Part shown: one piece after another, positions 7,331 through 14,073 of the stretch
Numbering within the stretch: the first letter of the stretch is position 1
How the letters are laid out: every line of letters starts with the position of its first letter
Source of the DNA: CAZEFK01 sp964511405
GTDB lineage: Bacteria; Pseudomonadota; Alphaproteobacteria; Elsterales; Elsteraceae
Assembly: GCA_964511405.1 (NCBI GenBank)
Contig: CAZEFK010000188.1
Coordinates: forward strand, 1-14,073
Length of the DNA stretch: 14,073 bases
Direction of reading: 5' to 3'
Notes under the pieces: generated by a model
Seen by the model: only the letters and a program-made list of their open reading frames with translations
What the model was told of the DNA's origin: nothing
The model's database searches: none
Position numbers and translations under genes: made by a program

Positions 7331-8860
7331 ATGACCAGCCGCCTCGGCTTCCTTGTCGCAGCCTCCCGTTCCCTTACCCTTCTCGGCTGCATCGCGGCCG
7401 CGGGCTGTTCCCAGCTCGGCCTGTCGCGCGGCGACGCGCCGGCGACCGAGGCGATGACCCGCGACCATTTCGATCCCACCCGGGAGTCGGGCGGCGGCGC
7501 GCCCTTCTACGGCATCGTGGTCGCCGACGAGCCGACCGCCGCCCTGGCCGGCCGCGAGATCCTGCGCCAGGGCGGCACCGCCGCCGACGCCGCCGCCGCG
7601 GGCCTGCTGGTCATGGGCGTCACGCTGCCGACCACGGCGGGGCTGGGCGGCGGCGGCGTGTGCATGACCTGGCACAGCGACCGCCACGTCGCCGACGTGA
7701 TCGATTTCCGGCCGCGCCGGACGGCGGGCGGCGGCATGTCGGTGCCGATGACGGTGCGCGGCCTGGCGTTCCTGCAGGCGCGCGACGGCCGGCTGCGCTG
7801 GGAGCAGGTGGTCAGCCCGGCCGAGCGCCTCGCGACCCTGGGCACCCCGGTCAGCCGGGCGCTGACCATCGACCTGGCCGAAGCCGCCGGACAGGGCCGC
7901 CTGGAGGGGGCCGCGCGCGGCTTGGTCGGCGATGCGGCCGGCCAACCGCTCAAGCTCGGCACGACGCTGGTCCAGCCCGCCCTGGCGCGATTCCTGGCCC
8001 GGGTGCGGGGCGAGGGCGGCGCCGACCTCTACACCGGCCCCGGCGCCGCGATCCTGGCCCAGGCGGTGCGCGCGGCCGGCGGCGACCTGACCGCCGACGA
8101 CCTGCGGGCGGCCGTGCCGTCCGTGGCAACGCCGCAGCAGATTCCCGTCGGCGACTTGGCCGTATGGCTGCCGGCCCCGGGTGACGGCGGCGGCCCGGTG
8201 GCCGACCTGCTCGACCGGCTGGTCAAGGGCCGCTATGGCGACTTGGCGCCGGCCGAGCGCCCGGCGCTGATCGCCGCGGCCAGCCGCGCCGCCTTCGACG
8301 CCGAAGCCAAGCGCCGCGGCACGGCCACAGTGCCTGATGCGGCAGCGCCGCCCGCGGCGTCGCTGATCGCGGCCGACGGCAGCGGCACCGTCATCGCCTG
8401 CGGCGTGACCCAGCTCGGCTGGTTCGGGTCGGGGCGCCTGGTTCCCGACTTCGGCATCTTCCTGGCGCCGCCGGCGCCCGCCGGCGGGCTGGTCGAACCG
8501 GTGCCGGTGCTGGCCGGCAGCCGCAGCGGCGCGCGGCTCTATCTGGCGGCGGTCGCCGGGGGCGGCCGCGGCGCACCGGTATCGGGCGCGATCACCGCCC
8601 TGGGCACGCTGGTCGAAGGGCTGCCGCTCAGTGTGGTGCTGGAGCGGCCGCGCTATTACGGCACCGACCAGGGGGTGGTCGCCGAGGACCCGGACAGCGA
8701 CAGCGGCCAGGCGTTGGTCCAGGGCGGCGCGGCGCTGACGCGCAGCGGCCCGATCGCCCGGGTGCTGGGACTGATCTGCCCGACTGGCATCCCGGCCGAC
8801 AAAGTGTCGTGCGCCGCTGCTGTCGATCCGCGCATGGCCGGGCTGGCGGCTGGGTACTGA
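7331..8860 (+). CDS. Degenerate gamma-glutamyltransferase homologue, probable lipoprotein
   Basis: GGTs cleave gamma-glutamyl bonds after self-cleavage at a Thr nucleophile. Seen: 509 aa; lipoprotein-type signal with Cys26 (IAAAGC; Cys20 in LLGC is an alternative). A clear GGT large-subunit start is at about 59-130: ILRQGGTAADAAAAGLLVMGV, GLGGGG and VIDFRPRRTA. The small-subunit start expected as TTHxSVVD is AASLIAAD (342-349): the catalytic Thr is absent. The substrate loops (NNxMDDF; SSMSP; GSPGG) are also absent or altered (GIFLAPPAPAG, VAGGGRGAP). The frame is intact, so this looks like a retained pseudoenzyme rather than a decayed gene. ATG at 7331 has GGAG 12 nt upstream, a weak site. 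The aminotransferase starts 4 bp after its stop. Biological role unknown. Confidence 0.85.
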   Translation: MTSRLGFLVAASRSLTLLGCIAAAGCSQLGLSRGDAPATEAMTRDHFDPTRESGGGAPFYGIVVADEPTAALAGREILRQGGTAADAAAAGLLVMGVTLPTTAGLGGGGVCMTWHSDRHVADVIDFRPRRTAGGGMSVPMTVRGLAFLQARDGRLRWEQVVSPAERLATLGTPVSRALTIDLAEAAGQGRLEGAARGLVGDAAGQPLKLGTTLVQPALARFLARVRGEGGADLYTGPGAAILAQAVRAAGGDLTADDLRAAVPSVATPQQIPVGDLAVWLPAPGDGGGPVADLLDRLVKGRYGDLAPAERPALIAAASRAAFDAEAKRRGTATVPDAAAPPAASLIAADGSGTVIACGVTQLGWFGSGRLVPDFGIFLAPPAPAGGLVEPVPVLAGSRSGARLYLAAVAGGGRGAPVSGAITALGTLVEGLPLSVVLERPRYYGTDQGVVAEDPDSDSGQALVQGGAALTRSGPIARVLGLICPTGIPADKVSCAAAVDPRMAGLAAGY

Positions 8861-8864
8861 CGTC

Positions 8865-10022
8865 GTGGCGACGCTGAAGGTCGCGCGCCGCGGCGCGATC
8901 CCACCGTTCTTCGTGATGGAGGTGATGCGCGCCGCCGCCGAGCGGGCGGCGGCGGGCGCCGACGTCCTGCATCTGGAGGTCGGCCAGCCGTCCACGCCGG
9001 CGCCGGCCGGAGTCCGGGCCGCCGCGCAGCGGGCGCTGGACGCCGATCGGCTGGGCTACACCGACGCGCTGGGCCTGCCCGCCCTGCGCGACCGGCTGGC
9101 GCGGCACTACCGCGACCGCTATGGCGTGATGGTGCCGCCGGAGCGCATCGCCGTGACCGTCGGCTCTTCGGGCGCCTTTCTGCTTGGCTTCCTGGCGGCG
9201 TTCGAGCCCGGCGACCGCGTCGCCTTGGCGGTTCCGGGCTATCCCGCCTACCGCAACATCCTGCAGGCGATCGACGTCGAGCCGGTGCTGCTGCCGGCCG
9301 AGGCCGAGCATGGCTTCCAGCCGACGCCGGCGCTGCTTGACGCGGCCGGCCGGCTCGACGGCCTGATCGTCGCCAGCCCGGCCAACCCCACCGGCACCAT
9401 GTTGTCGGCCGCCGAACTGGGCGCCCTGGCCGGCTATTGCCGGGCGCGCGGCATCCGCCTGGTGTCCGACGAGATCTATCACGGCATCACCTATGCGGGC
9501 CCGGCCGCATCGGCCCTCGCGGCCGACGGCGACGCCCTGGTGGTCAACAGCTTCTCGAAATATTTCTCGATGACCGGGTGGCGGCTCGGCTGGATGGTCG
9601 TGCCTGCCGATTTGGCGCGGTCGGTCGAGTGCCTGGCGCAGAACCTGTTCATCTCGCCGCCCAGCCTGGCGCAGCATGCCGCCCTCGCGGCCTTCGACTG
9701 CACCGAGGAGCTGGAGCGCTCTGTCAAGCGCTATGCCGAAAACCGGGCGCTGCTGTTGGCCGAGCTGCCGCGCGCCGGCTTCACGCGCTTCGCACCGGCC
9801 GACGGCGCCTTCTATCTCTACGCCGACGTCGGCCACCTGACCGAGGACAGCGAGGCCTTCTGCCGCGCGATCCTCGCCGAGACCGGGGTGGCGATCACCC
9901 CGGGCATCGACTTCGACCCGCTGCGCGGGCGCCGGTTCGTGCGCTTTTCGTTTGCCGGCGCCACCGACGAGATGGCCGAGGCGGCGCGTCGGTTGCAGGT
10001 CTGGGCCCAGTCCAGGCGCTGA
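8865..10022 (+). CDS. PLP-dependent class I/II aminotransferase (aspartate aminotransferase superfamily, fold type I)
   Basis: Transfers amino groups between an amino acid and a 2-oxo acid using pyridoxal phosphate; cytosolic. Seen: 385 aa; N-terminus AIPPFFVMEVMRAAAERAAAGADVLHLEVGQP as in the family. PLP-site motifs are SPANPTG (Asn174), SDEIYHG (Asp202, Tyr205) and the Schiff-base lysine Lys232 in SFSKYFSMTGWRLGW. The substrate carboxylate arginine is probably Arg360 (RRFVRFSFA). All catalytic residues are present. Substrate cannot be fixed; aspartate, aromatic or alanine-type are possible. GTG at 8865 is chosen because it keeps the conserved N-terminal segment and lies 4 bp after the upstream stop; it has no strong Shine-Dalgarno, so translation probably depends on coupling. 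ATG at 8916 would delete conserved residues. The gene ends at a strong terminator. Confidence 0.95.
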   Translation: MATLKVARRGAIPPFFVMEVMRAAAERAAAGADVLHLEVGQPSTPAPAGVRAAAQRALDADRLGYTDALGLPALRDRLARHYRDRYGVMVPPERIAVTVGSSGAFLLGFLAAFEPGDRVALAVPGYPAYRNILQAIDVEPVLLPAEAEHGFQPTPALLDAAGRLDGLIVASPANPTGTMLSAAELGALAGYCRARGIRLVSDEIYHGITYAGPAASALAADGDALVVNSFSKYFSMTGWRLGWMVVPADLARSVECLAQNLFISPPSLAQHAALAAFDCTEELERSVKRYAENRALLLAELPRAGFTRFAPADGAFYLYADVGHLTEDSEAFCRAILAETGVAITPGIDFDPLRGRRFVRFSFAGATDEMAEAARRLQVWAQSRR

Positions 10023-10029
10023 GGTGGGG

Positions 10030-10060
10030 AAGGGGGCGGCCGGGCCGGCCGCCCCCCTTT
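10030..10060. terminator. Bidirectional rho-independent terminator between aminotransferase and rne
   Basis: Perfect 10-bp GC stem GGGGGCGGCC (10032-10041) with GGCCGCCCCC (10047-10056), 5-nt loop GGGCC, then CTTT; AA at 10030-10031 can pair with the following TT. It lies in the 40-bp gap between two convergent genes, so it can serve both. The T-tract is short (3 on the + strand, fewer on the - strand), as is common in GC-rich genomes. Confidence 0.75.
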
Positions 10061-10062
10061 GC

Positions 10063-12891
10063 CTACGCTTTCCGGCGCCACCAGCCGCCGCGCGGATTCT
10101 CCACCGGCCGATCAATCACGTTCACCGCAACGCCCGGGATCTCCGGCTGCACCACGGCGGTCGCTGATTCGGGCGCCACCGGGGCCGCGGGCTCGGCTGC
10201 CGGCCGTTCCGGAGCCGGTGCGAGGGCGGGTTCGGCCGTCGCCGGCGGTTCCGCGGCCGCCTGGGCGACCGTGGGCGCGACATCGGCCGCTGTTGCGGCG
10301 GCGATGTCGACCACGGGCGCCGGCTCGGGCTCGGCCTCCGGGGCGGCAACGGCCTTGCGCTTGCGGGGGGCGCGCTTCGGCTTCGGAGCGGCTTCGGCCG
10401 CCGGCGGCTCAGCCGCTGCCGGCTCGGCGGCGGGCTCCGCGGCCTTGCGCTTGCGCGGCGCGCGCTTCGGCTTCACCGGCACCGCCTCCGCCGCGGGCTC
10501 TGGCGCTGTTTCGGCGATCATGGCCGTCGGTTCGGCGATCACGGGCGCCGGCTCGGCGACCACAGGCGCCGGCTCGACGGTCTCGGCCGGGGGCGCGGCG
10601 CCGAGGTCCGGGTTGGGTCCGACGGTCGGGCCGACCATGGGGCCGGTCACCGGTCCCGATCGGACGAATGCCTCCGGCGGGACTTCTGGTTGTTCGCCAA
10701 GCCCCGGGGGCAGCGCACCCTCCGCCTCCGCCGCGGTCAGGTCGGCGCCGGTGCGCAGCCGGCGGCGGCCGCCGCGCTTGCCCCGCCGGCGCCGCTTGGC
10801 CCGGCCATCCTCGCCCAGCTCATCGGCCGCTGCGACCTCGGCGTCGCCGCCGATGGCCGCGCCCTCATCGGCTTCCTCGCCCTCGGCGGCTTCGGCCATG
10901 GTCTCGTCGGCGGGGCCTTCGGCCGCGACGGCCTCGGCCGGCATCGCGGAGTCGTCCTCGCGGCGCCGCTTGCGGCTGCGCCGGCGGCGCTTCGACCGAC
11001 GGCCGCCGTCGGCGTCCTCGGCGGCCACCGGCTCGGCGCCAACCGCTCCGGCCTGCTCCTCGGCCTCGGCGGTCTCCTCGAACACCTCCTCGTCCTCGTC
11101 CTCTTCGATCGGCACCACCATCGGCGGCGGCGGCGGTAACTCGCCCGGCAGGCGCTGGCGCAGCCGCTCGAGGCGGAAATCGGGCGGGATCAGGGCGTCG
11201 TCGCGGCCGATCTGCACCGCCATGTGGTAGCGCATCTCGATGCTCGCCAGCATCGCGCGCTTCTGGTTGAGGATGTACAGGGCGACGGCCGTCGGCACAT
11301 AGACCAGGATCTCGGCCGACTTGCCGCGGATGCCTTCTTCCTCGATGGCGCGCAGCACCGACAGCGCGGTCGACTCGGTCGACCGGATGAGGCCGCTGCC
11401 GGCGCAATGGGGGCAGCGATGCGACGAGATCTCGGCGATCGACGGGCGCAGCCGCTGCCGCGACAGCTCCAAGAGGCCGAAGGGCGAGATGCGGCCGATC
11501 TGGATCCGGGCCCGGTCCGACTTCATCGCCTCCTTGAGGCGCCGTTCGACCGCATGGTTGTTGCGGTTCTCTTCCATGTCGATGAAATCGATGACGATCA
11601 GCCCCGCCAGGTCGCGCAGGCGCAGCTGGCGGGCGATCTCGTCGGCGGCCTCCAGGTTGGTCTTGAGCGCCGTCTCTTCGATATGCCGCTCGCGCGTGGC
11701 ACGGCCCGAATTGACGTCGATCGAGACCAGGGCCTCGGTCGGGTTGATGACAATGTAGCCGCCCGACTTCAGCTGCACGGTCGGGCTGTGGATCAGGTCG
11801 ATCTGGCTTTCCACCTGGTAGCGGTGGAACAGCGGGATGACCGGATCGCGATAGGCCTGCACGCGCTTGCCGTGGCTCGGCACGATCGAGTTCATGAACG
11901 ACTTGGCCGCGCGGTAGCCCTCTTCGCCCTCGACCTGGATCTCGTCGATGTCGCGGGTGTAGAGGTCGCGGATGGCGCGCGTGATCAGGTTGCCTTCCTC
12001 ATGGATCAGCGCCGGCGCGGTCGATTGCAGCGTGAGCTCGCGGATATCGTTCCACAGCCGTAATAGATACTCGTAGTCGCGGCGGATCTCGGGCTTGGCG
12101 CGCTCCATGCCGGCGGTGCGCACGATCACCGCCATGCCCTCGGGCAGCTCGAACTCGTCGAGCATCTCCTTGAGGCGCGCGCGGTCCTGCGGGTTGGTGA
12201 TCTTGCGGCTGACGCCGCCGCCGCGCGGCGTGTTGGGCATGAGCACGCAATAGCGGCCAGCCAGCGACAGGTAGGTGGTCAGCGCCGCGCCTTTGGTGCC
12301 GCGCTCTTCCTTGACCACCTGCACCAGCATGATCTGGCGGCGGGTGATCACCTCCTGGATCTTGTAGTGGCGGTAGTTGCGGACGCGCCGCGGCTGGACC
12401 TCCTCGACCTCGTCGCCGCCGACGGTCTCGATCGTCTCGGCCGGCGCCGCCCCGTGGCCGTCCTCGGCGGCCTCCGATGCGGCCTCGGCCGCCGCCCCGT
12501 CGGCTGGTGCCTCGACATGGCCGCCTTCGGCCGCACCATTGCCGCTTGGCGGCGGCAGCGCCTCGGTCGGCTCGGGATCGAAATCAGTGCTGGGGCCGGC
12601 GCGGTTGCCGGCGACTTCGGCCAGCAGCGCTTCGCGATCGGCGACCGGGATGCGGTAATAGTCGGGGTGGATTTCCCCGAAGGCCAGGAAGCCCTGGCGA
12701 TTGCCGCCATATTCGACGAAGGCGGCCTGCAGCGACGGCTCGACCCGCGTTACCTTCGCCAGATAGATATTGCCCTTGAGCTGGAGCTTGGTGGTCGTCT
12801 CGTAGTCAAACTCATCCAGCTTGTTGCCGTTCAGCACGACCACCCGGGTCTCTTCCGGATGGGTCGCGTCGATCAACATGCGCTTTACCAT
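10063..12891 (-). CDS. rne: Ribonuclease E (endoribonuclease, degradosome scaffold)
   Basis: Main single-strand mRNA/rRNA endonuclease. Seen: 942 aa. Start MVKRMLIDATHPEETRVVVL is family-typical. The S1 domain (about 36-195) is split by an acidic Ala/Glu/Pro insertion (about 97-168). The RNase H-like and 5'-sensor regions follow. The catalytic Asp residues are Asp392 (VSIDVNSG) and Asp438 (VIDFIDM). Zn-link CPHC is at 493-496. After about 585 the tail is disordered: acidic 596-615 and 650-695, Arg clusters 631-644 and 698-713, Pro/Ala repeats 770-900 and two KPKRAPRKRKA motifs (807-817, 837-847). The terminus GGWWRR (935-940) is typical of alphaproteobacterial RNase E. The tail should bind RNA and degradosome partners. 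ATG at 12891 has GGAG about 10 nt upstream; Met5 is a possible alternative. Divergent from amiC. A long leader, as seen in autoregulated rne genes, is likely. Confidence 0.98.
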   Translation of the reverse strand: MVKRMLIDATHPEETRVVVLNGNKLDEFDYETTTKLQLKGNIYLAKVTRVEPSLQAAFVEYGGNRQGFLAFGEIHPDYYRIPVADREALLAEVAGNRAGPSTDFDPEPTEALPPPSGNGAAEGGHVEAPADGAAAEAASEAAEDGHGAAPAETIETVGGDEVEEVQPRRVRNYRHYKIQEVITRRQIMLVQVVKEERGTKGAALTTYLSLAGRYCVLMPNTPRGGGVSRKITNPQDRARLKEMLDEFELPEGMAVIVRTAGMERAKPEIRRDYEYLLRLWNDIRELTLQSTAPALIHEEGNLITRAIRDLYTRDIDEIQVEGEEGYRAAKSFMNSIVPSHGKRVQAYRDPVIPLFHRYQVESQIDLIHSPTVQLKSGGYIVINPTEALVSIDVNSGRATRERHIEETALKTNLEAADEIARQLRLRDLAGLIVIDFIDMEENRNNHAVERRLKEAMKSDRARIQIGRISPFGLLELSRQRLRPSIAEISSHRCPHCAGSGLIRSTESTALSVLRAIEEEGIRGKSAEILVYVPTAVALYILNQKRAMLASIEMRYHMAVQIGRDDALIPPDFRLERLRQRLPGELPPPPPMVVPIEEDEDEEVFEETAEAEEQAGAVGAEPVAAEDADGGRRSKRRRRSRKRRREDDSAMPAEAVAAEGPADETMAEAAEGEEADEGAAIGGDAEVAAADELGEDGRAKRRRRGKRGGRRRLRTGADLTAAEAEGALPPGLGEQPEVPPEAFVRSGPVTGPMVGPTVGPNPDLGAAPPAETVEPAPVVAEPAPVIAEPTAMIAETAPEPAAEAVPVKPKRAPRKRKAAEPAAEPAAAEPPAAEAAPKPKRAPRKRKAVAAPEAEPEPAPVVDIAAATAADVAPTVAQAAAEPPATAEPALAPAPERPAAEPAAPVAPESATAVVQPEIPGVAVNVIDRPVENPRGGWWRRKA
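10351..10474. repeat. 34-bp direct repeat pair inside rne (KPKRAPRKRKA motif)
   Basis: Copies at 10351-10384 and 10441-10474 differ at only two positions and lie exactly 90 bp apart, in frame. Each encodes the basic motif KPKRAPRKRKA in the RNase E tail, with an Ala/Glu/Pro spacer. It looks like an in-frame segmental duplication giving a second RNA-binding motif. Confidence 0.85.
10511..10573. repeat. 21-bp tandem repeat inside rne, three copies
   Basis: Units begin TCGGCGATCA, TCGGCGATCA and TCGGCGACCA at 10511, 10532 and 10553, with a further degenerate TCGACGG at 10574. Each unit encodes a heptapeptide of the form AEPAPVI/V in the unstructured tail. Copy number may vary between strains. 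Confidence 0.8.
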
Positions 12892-13257
12892 AGAGTGGAG
12901 TCTCCGGCGGGCGCGGCCATCGGGCGCGGTCCCGCCATGTCAGGGGAGCGACCGCCGCTGCCCCGGCCGCAACGCGGCAGGGCGCCGAGCCCGGGATCCG
13001 GGCCGGCTGCCAGGCAGAGAAGGATGGGCGGGTCATGGGGCGGTGGCCGCTCCGGGGGTTCGATCGGGTCCATTCCATCGGCGGCAGCATCGTGGCGACG
13101 CCGCCAGGATCCGGCAAAAACGCGCCGCTCCCGTGCGGACATCCTGATCCGTCACGCGAGTGGGGCGGCGCCCGGTCCTGGCCCGCATCGCCGAATCGCC
13201 GCGGACCTGGAGACGGCAATGCCTCTGGCCGGGCCCTCGACGGACGAAGACCACCGG

Positions 13258-13286
13258 ATGATAGACATGGGGGTCGGTTCCGACAA
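13258..13286 (-). promoter_or_regulatory. Candidate sigma-70 promoter of rne
   Basis: On the minus strand, TTGTCG (complement of 13281-13286), 17-bp spacer, TATCAT (complement of 13258-13263). The -10 matches consensus at 5 of 6 and the -35 at 4 of 6. A start near 13251 would give a leader of about 360 nt, in line with the long leaders known for autoregulated rne genes. Confidence 0.45.
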
Positions 13287-13336
13287 TGGCTTCTTTCGGC
13301 CGCCGGCCGGGCGTGCGCCTTTGTGCGATAGGTCCA

Positions 13337-13358
13337 ATTGATTCAACATTGAATCAAT
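13337..13358. promoter_or_regulatory. Perfect 22-bp palindrome with two GANTC sites, candidate operator
   Basis: Arms ATTGATTCAA (13337-13346) and TTGAATCAAT (13349-13358) with CA between them. Each arm contains a GANTC (GATTC at 13340, GAATC at 13351), the CcrM methylation sequence of alphaproteobacteria. It lies in the AT-rich core of the rne/amiC intergenic region, upstream of both genes. The protein that binds it is unknown; a GC-poor perfect dyad here is unlikely to be chance. Confidence 0.55.
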
Positions 13359-13508
13359 GGGTTGGAGAGACGAGTTTCGACAAAACTTGAATTTTGCATA
13401 GGCCTCTGCAAAGATGCGCCTGGACTCCGGCTGCGCCAGCGCCGGTGACGGGCGTCCGCAGGGTGCGGGTGCCGAGAGCTTGTCCCGCCTGGCGCGCGCC
13501 GATGAGGG

Positions 13509-14073
13509 ATGCCGGCCCGACCCGTGACCGCAACCACCCCTGCAACCCTGCCCCTGGCGGCTCGACGGCCTGCGGTCGCGCTGACGCGCGCGGGTTTGGG
13601 CGCCGCCGTCCTGCTGGCGGGGCTCCTGGCGGTCGGGGCGGCGGCCCAGGCGGTCGAGGCGCCGGCGCTGACCGGCTGGCGGGTTGCCGGCAATGTCGGG
13701 GGCACCCGCCTGGTGCTGGAGCTGTCGGCCCGGCTCGGCTATCGCGTCGCCGCCGACGCCGACCGCCTGGTCATCGACACCGACGGTTTCACCAGCCGTG
13801 TCGGCAGTGACGGGCCCGGCGCCGGCCTGATCCATGGCCTGCATGCCGCGCGTGCCGGCGGCGGCAGCCGCGTGGTCGCCGCCTTGGCGGCGCCGGCGCG
13901 GGTCCAGCGCGCGTTCCTGTTGGCGCCGGGCGAAGGGCATCCCTATCGCCTGGTGGTCGACCTGGCACCGGCCCCGGCGGAGGCCGCGCGGCCGGCCCCG
14001 GCGCGGCATGAGGCGGCCAAGCGGCCGCTGCCGGCGCCGGCCCGCCCGATGCCGGCGCCCGAGACGACCAACC
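13509..14073 (+). CDS. amiC: N-acetylmuramoyl-L-alanine amidase (AmiC-type), N-terminal part, cut by window edge
   Basis: AmiC-type enzymes cleave the peptide from peptidoglycan glycan strands during cell separation, in the periplasm. Seen: 188 codons open to the window end. A long basic n-region is followed by a hydrophobic core and signal cleavage near AAVLLAGLLAVGAAAQAVE (about 32-50). An AMIN domain spans about 55-152: GWRVAGNVGGTRLVLELSA, YRVAADADRLVIDTDGF and FLLAPGEGHPYRLVVDLAP. It is followed by a Pro/Ala linker. The catalytic Amidase_3 domain must lie beyond the edge. An in-frame stop at 13503 limits the start to ATG 13509 (the AGGG touching it is too close) or GTG 13524; neither has an ideal ribosome site. 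Position next to and divergent from rne is common in alphaproteobacteria and supports the call. Confidence 0.85.
   Translation, partial: MPARPVTATTPATLPLAARRPAVALTRAGLGAAVLLAGLLAVGAAAQAVEAPALTGWRVAGNVGGTRLVLELSARLGYRVAADADRLVIDTDGFTSRVGSDGPGAGLIHGLHAARAGGGSRVVAALAAPARVQRAFLLAPGEGHPYRLVVDLAPAPAEAARPAPARHEAAKRPLPAPARPMPAPETTN

Larger units (their letters stand above)
12892..13508. promoter_or_regulatory. Long divergent intergenic region between rne and amiC (617 bp)
   Basis: No credible gene is seen. The left part (12892-13250) is GC-rich and is best read as the rne leader. A sigma-70-like promoter for rne reads leftward from 13286. The block 13325-13410 is markedly AT-rich and contains a perfect 22-bp dyad (13337-13358). 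A rightward TTGAAT (13387-13392)-N17-AAAGAT (13410-13415) is a weak amiC promoter candidate. Open frames crossing this region are Arg/Pro-rich shadows. Confidence 0.55.

Noticed and set aside
7331..8860. GGT-like gene as an ordinary pseudogene
   Set aside because: The frame is intact over 509 codons, with a signal sequence and a coupled downstream gene, so lost catalysis is more likely than decay.
6896..8995. 699-codon leftward open frame opposite the GGT-like gene
   Set aside because: Arg/Ala/Gly low-complexity composition; it crosses a divergent promoter region and two real genes.
10351..10573. Repeats that might be a mobile element or CRISPR-like array
   Set aside because: The units are in frame inside rne and encode tail motifs; there are only two or three copies, with no spacer diversity and no cas genes.
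9437..11270. Long rightward open frames antisense to rne and across the aminotransferase 3' half
   Set aside because: They are Arg/Pro/Ser/Ala-rich low-complexity shadows of GC-rich coding DNA, and RNase E and the aminotransferase are unmistakable in the other frames.
13386..13415. TTGAAT-N17-AAAGAT as a firm amiC promoter
   Set aside because: The -10 matches consensus at only three of six positions, so it is mentioned only as a weak candidate within the intergenic entry.
13152..14009. 285-codon leftward open frame across the rne/amiC intergenic region
   Set aside because: It overlaps the AMIN-domain coding region and the AT-rich control block, is Arg/Gln-rich, and has no recognisable domain.

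Overview
This is a very GC-rich chromosomal window with the gene content of an alphaproteobacterium, most likely Rhodospirillales-like. The support is an RNase E with the alphaproteobacterial acidic insertion in its S1 domain, lying divergent to an AMIN-domain amidase; a ROSE-type RNA thermometer, which is typical of alphaproteobacterial small heat-shock genes; and an AccB, HPPD and BepA-like set with matching sequence style. I cannot name the genus. I see no tRNA, rRNA, CRISPR array, insertion sequence or phage gene. The region reads as core chromosome, and no obvious new multi-gene system stands out.

Layout. 1-428 (-): 5' part of accB (biotin carrier of acetyl-CoA carboxylase). 429-595: divergent control region with two CCAAT/ATTGG dyads. 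596-1284 (+): two small genes of unknown function. 1274-1759 (-): MarR regulator, divergent from 1833-2906 (+) hppD, with overlapping promoters and a small dyad between them. 2921-3043: probable heat-shock promoter and ROSE thermometer driving an Hsp20/IbpA-like chaperone (3044-3490 +). 3493-4554 (-): TPR plus GT9-like glycosyltransferase. 4593-5009 (+): short secreted RlpA-like protein. 5030-7251 (-): BepA-like M48 metalloprotease translationally coupled to a DsbA/ScsC-like thiol oxidoreductase. 7331-10022 (+): degenerate gamma-glutamyltransferase lipoprotein followed at 4 bp by a class I aminotransferase. 10030-10060: bidirectional terminator. 10063-12891 (-): rne. 12892-13508: long divergent control region with a GANTC-bearing palindrome. 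13509-end (+): 5' part of an AmiC-type amidase.

How the genes work together. Several concern the envelope: the protease/oxidoreductase pair (outer-membrane protein quality control), the RlpA-like protein, the amidase, the glycosyltransferase and the lipoprotein. Others are central metabolism or RNA turnover (accB, hppD, aminotransferase, rne). The most interesting items are regulatory or concern degraded active sites: the thermometer, the two intergenic palindromes, the tight marR/hppD switch, and the GGT homologue that has lost its catalytic threonine.
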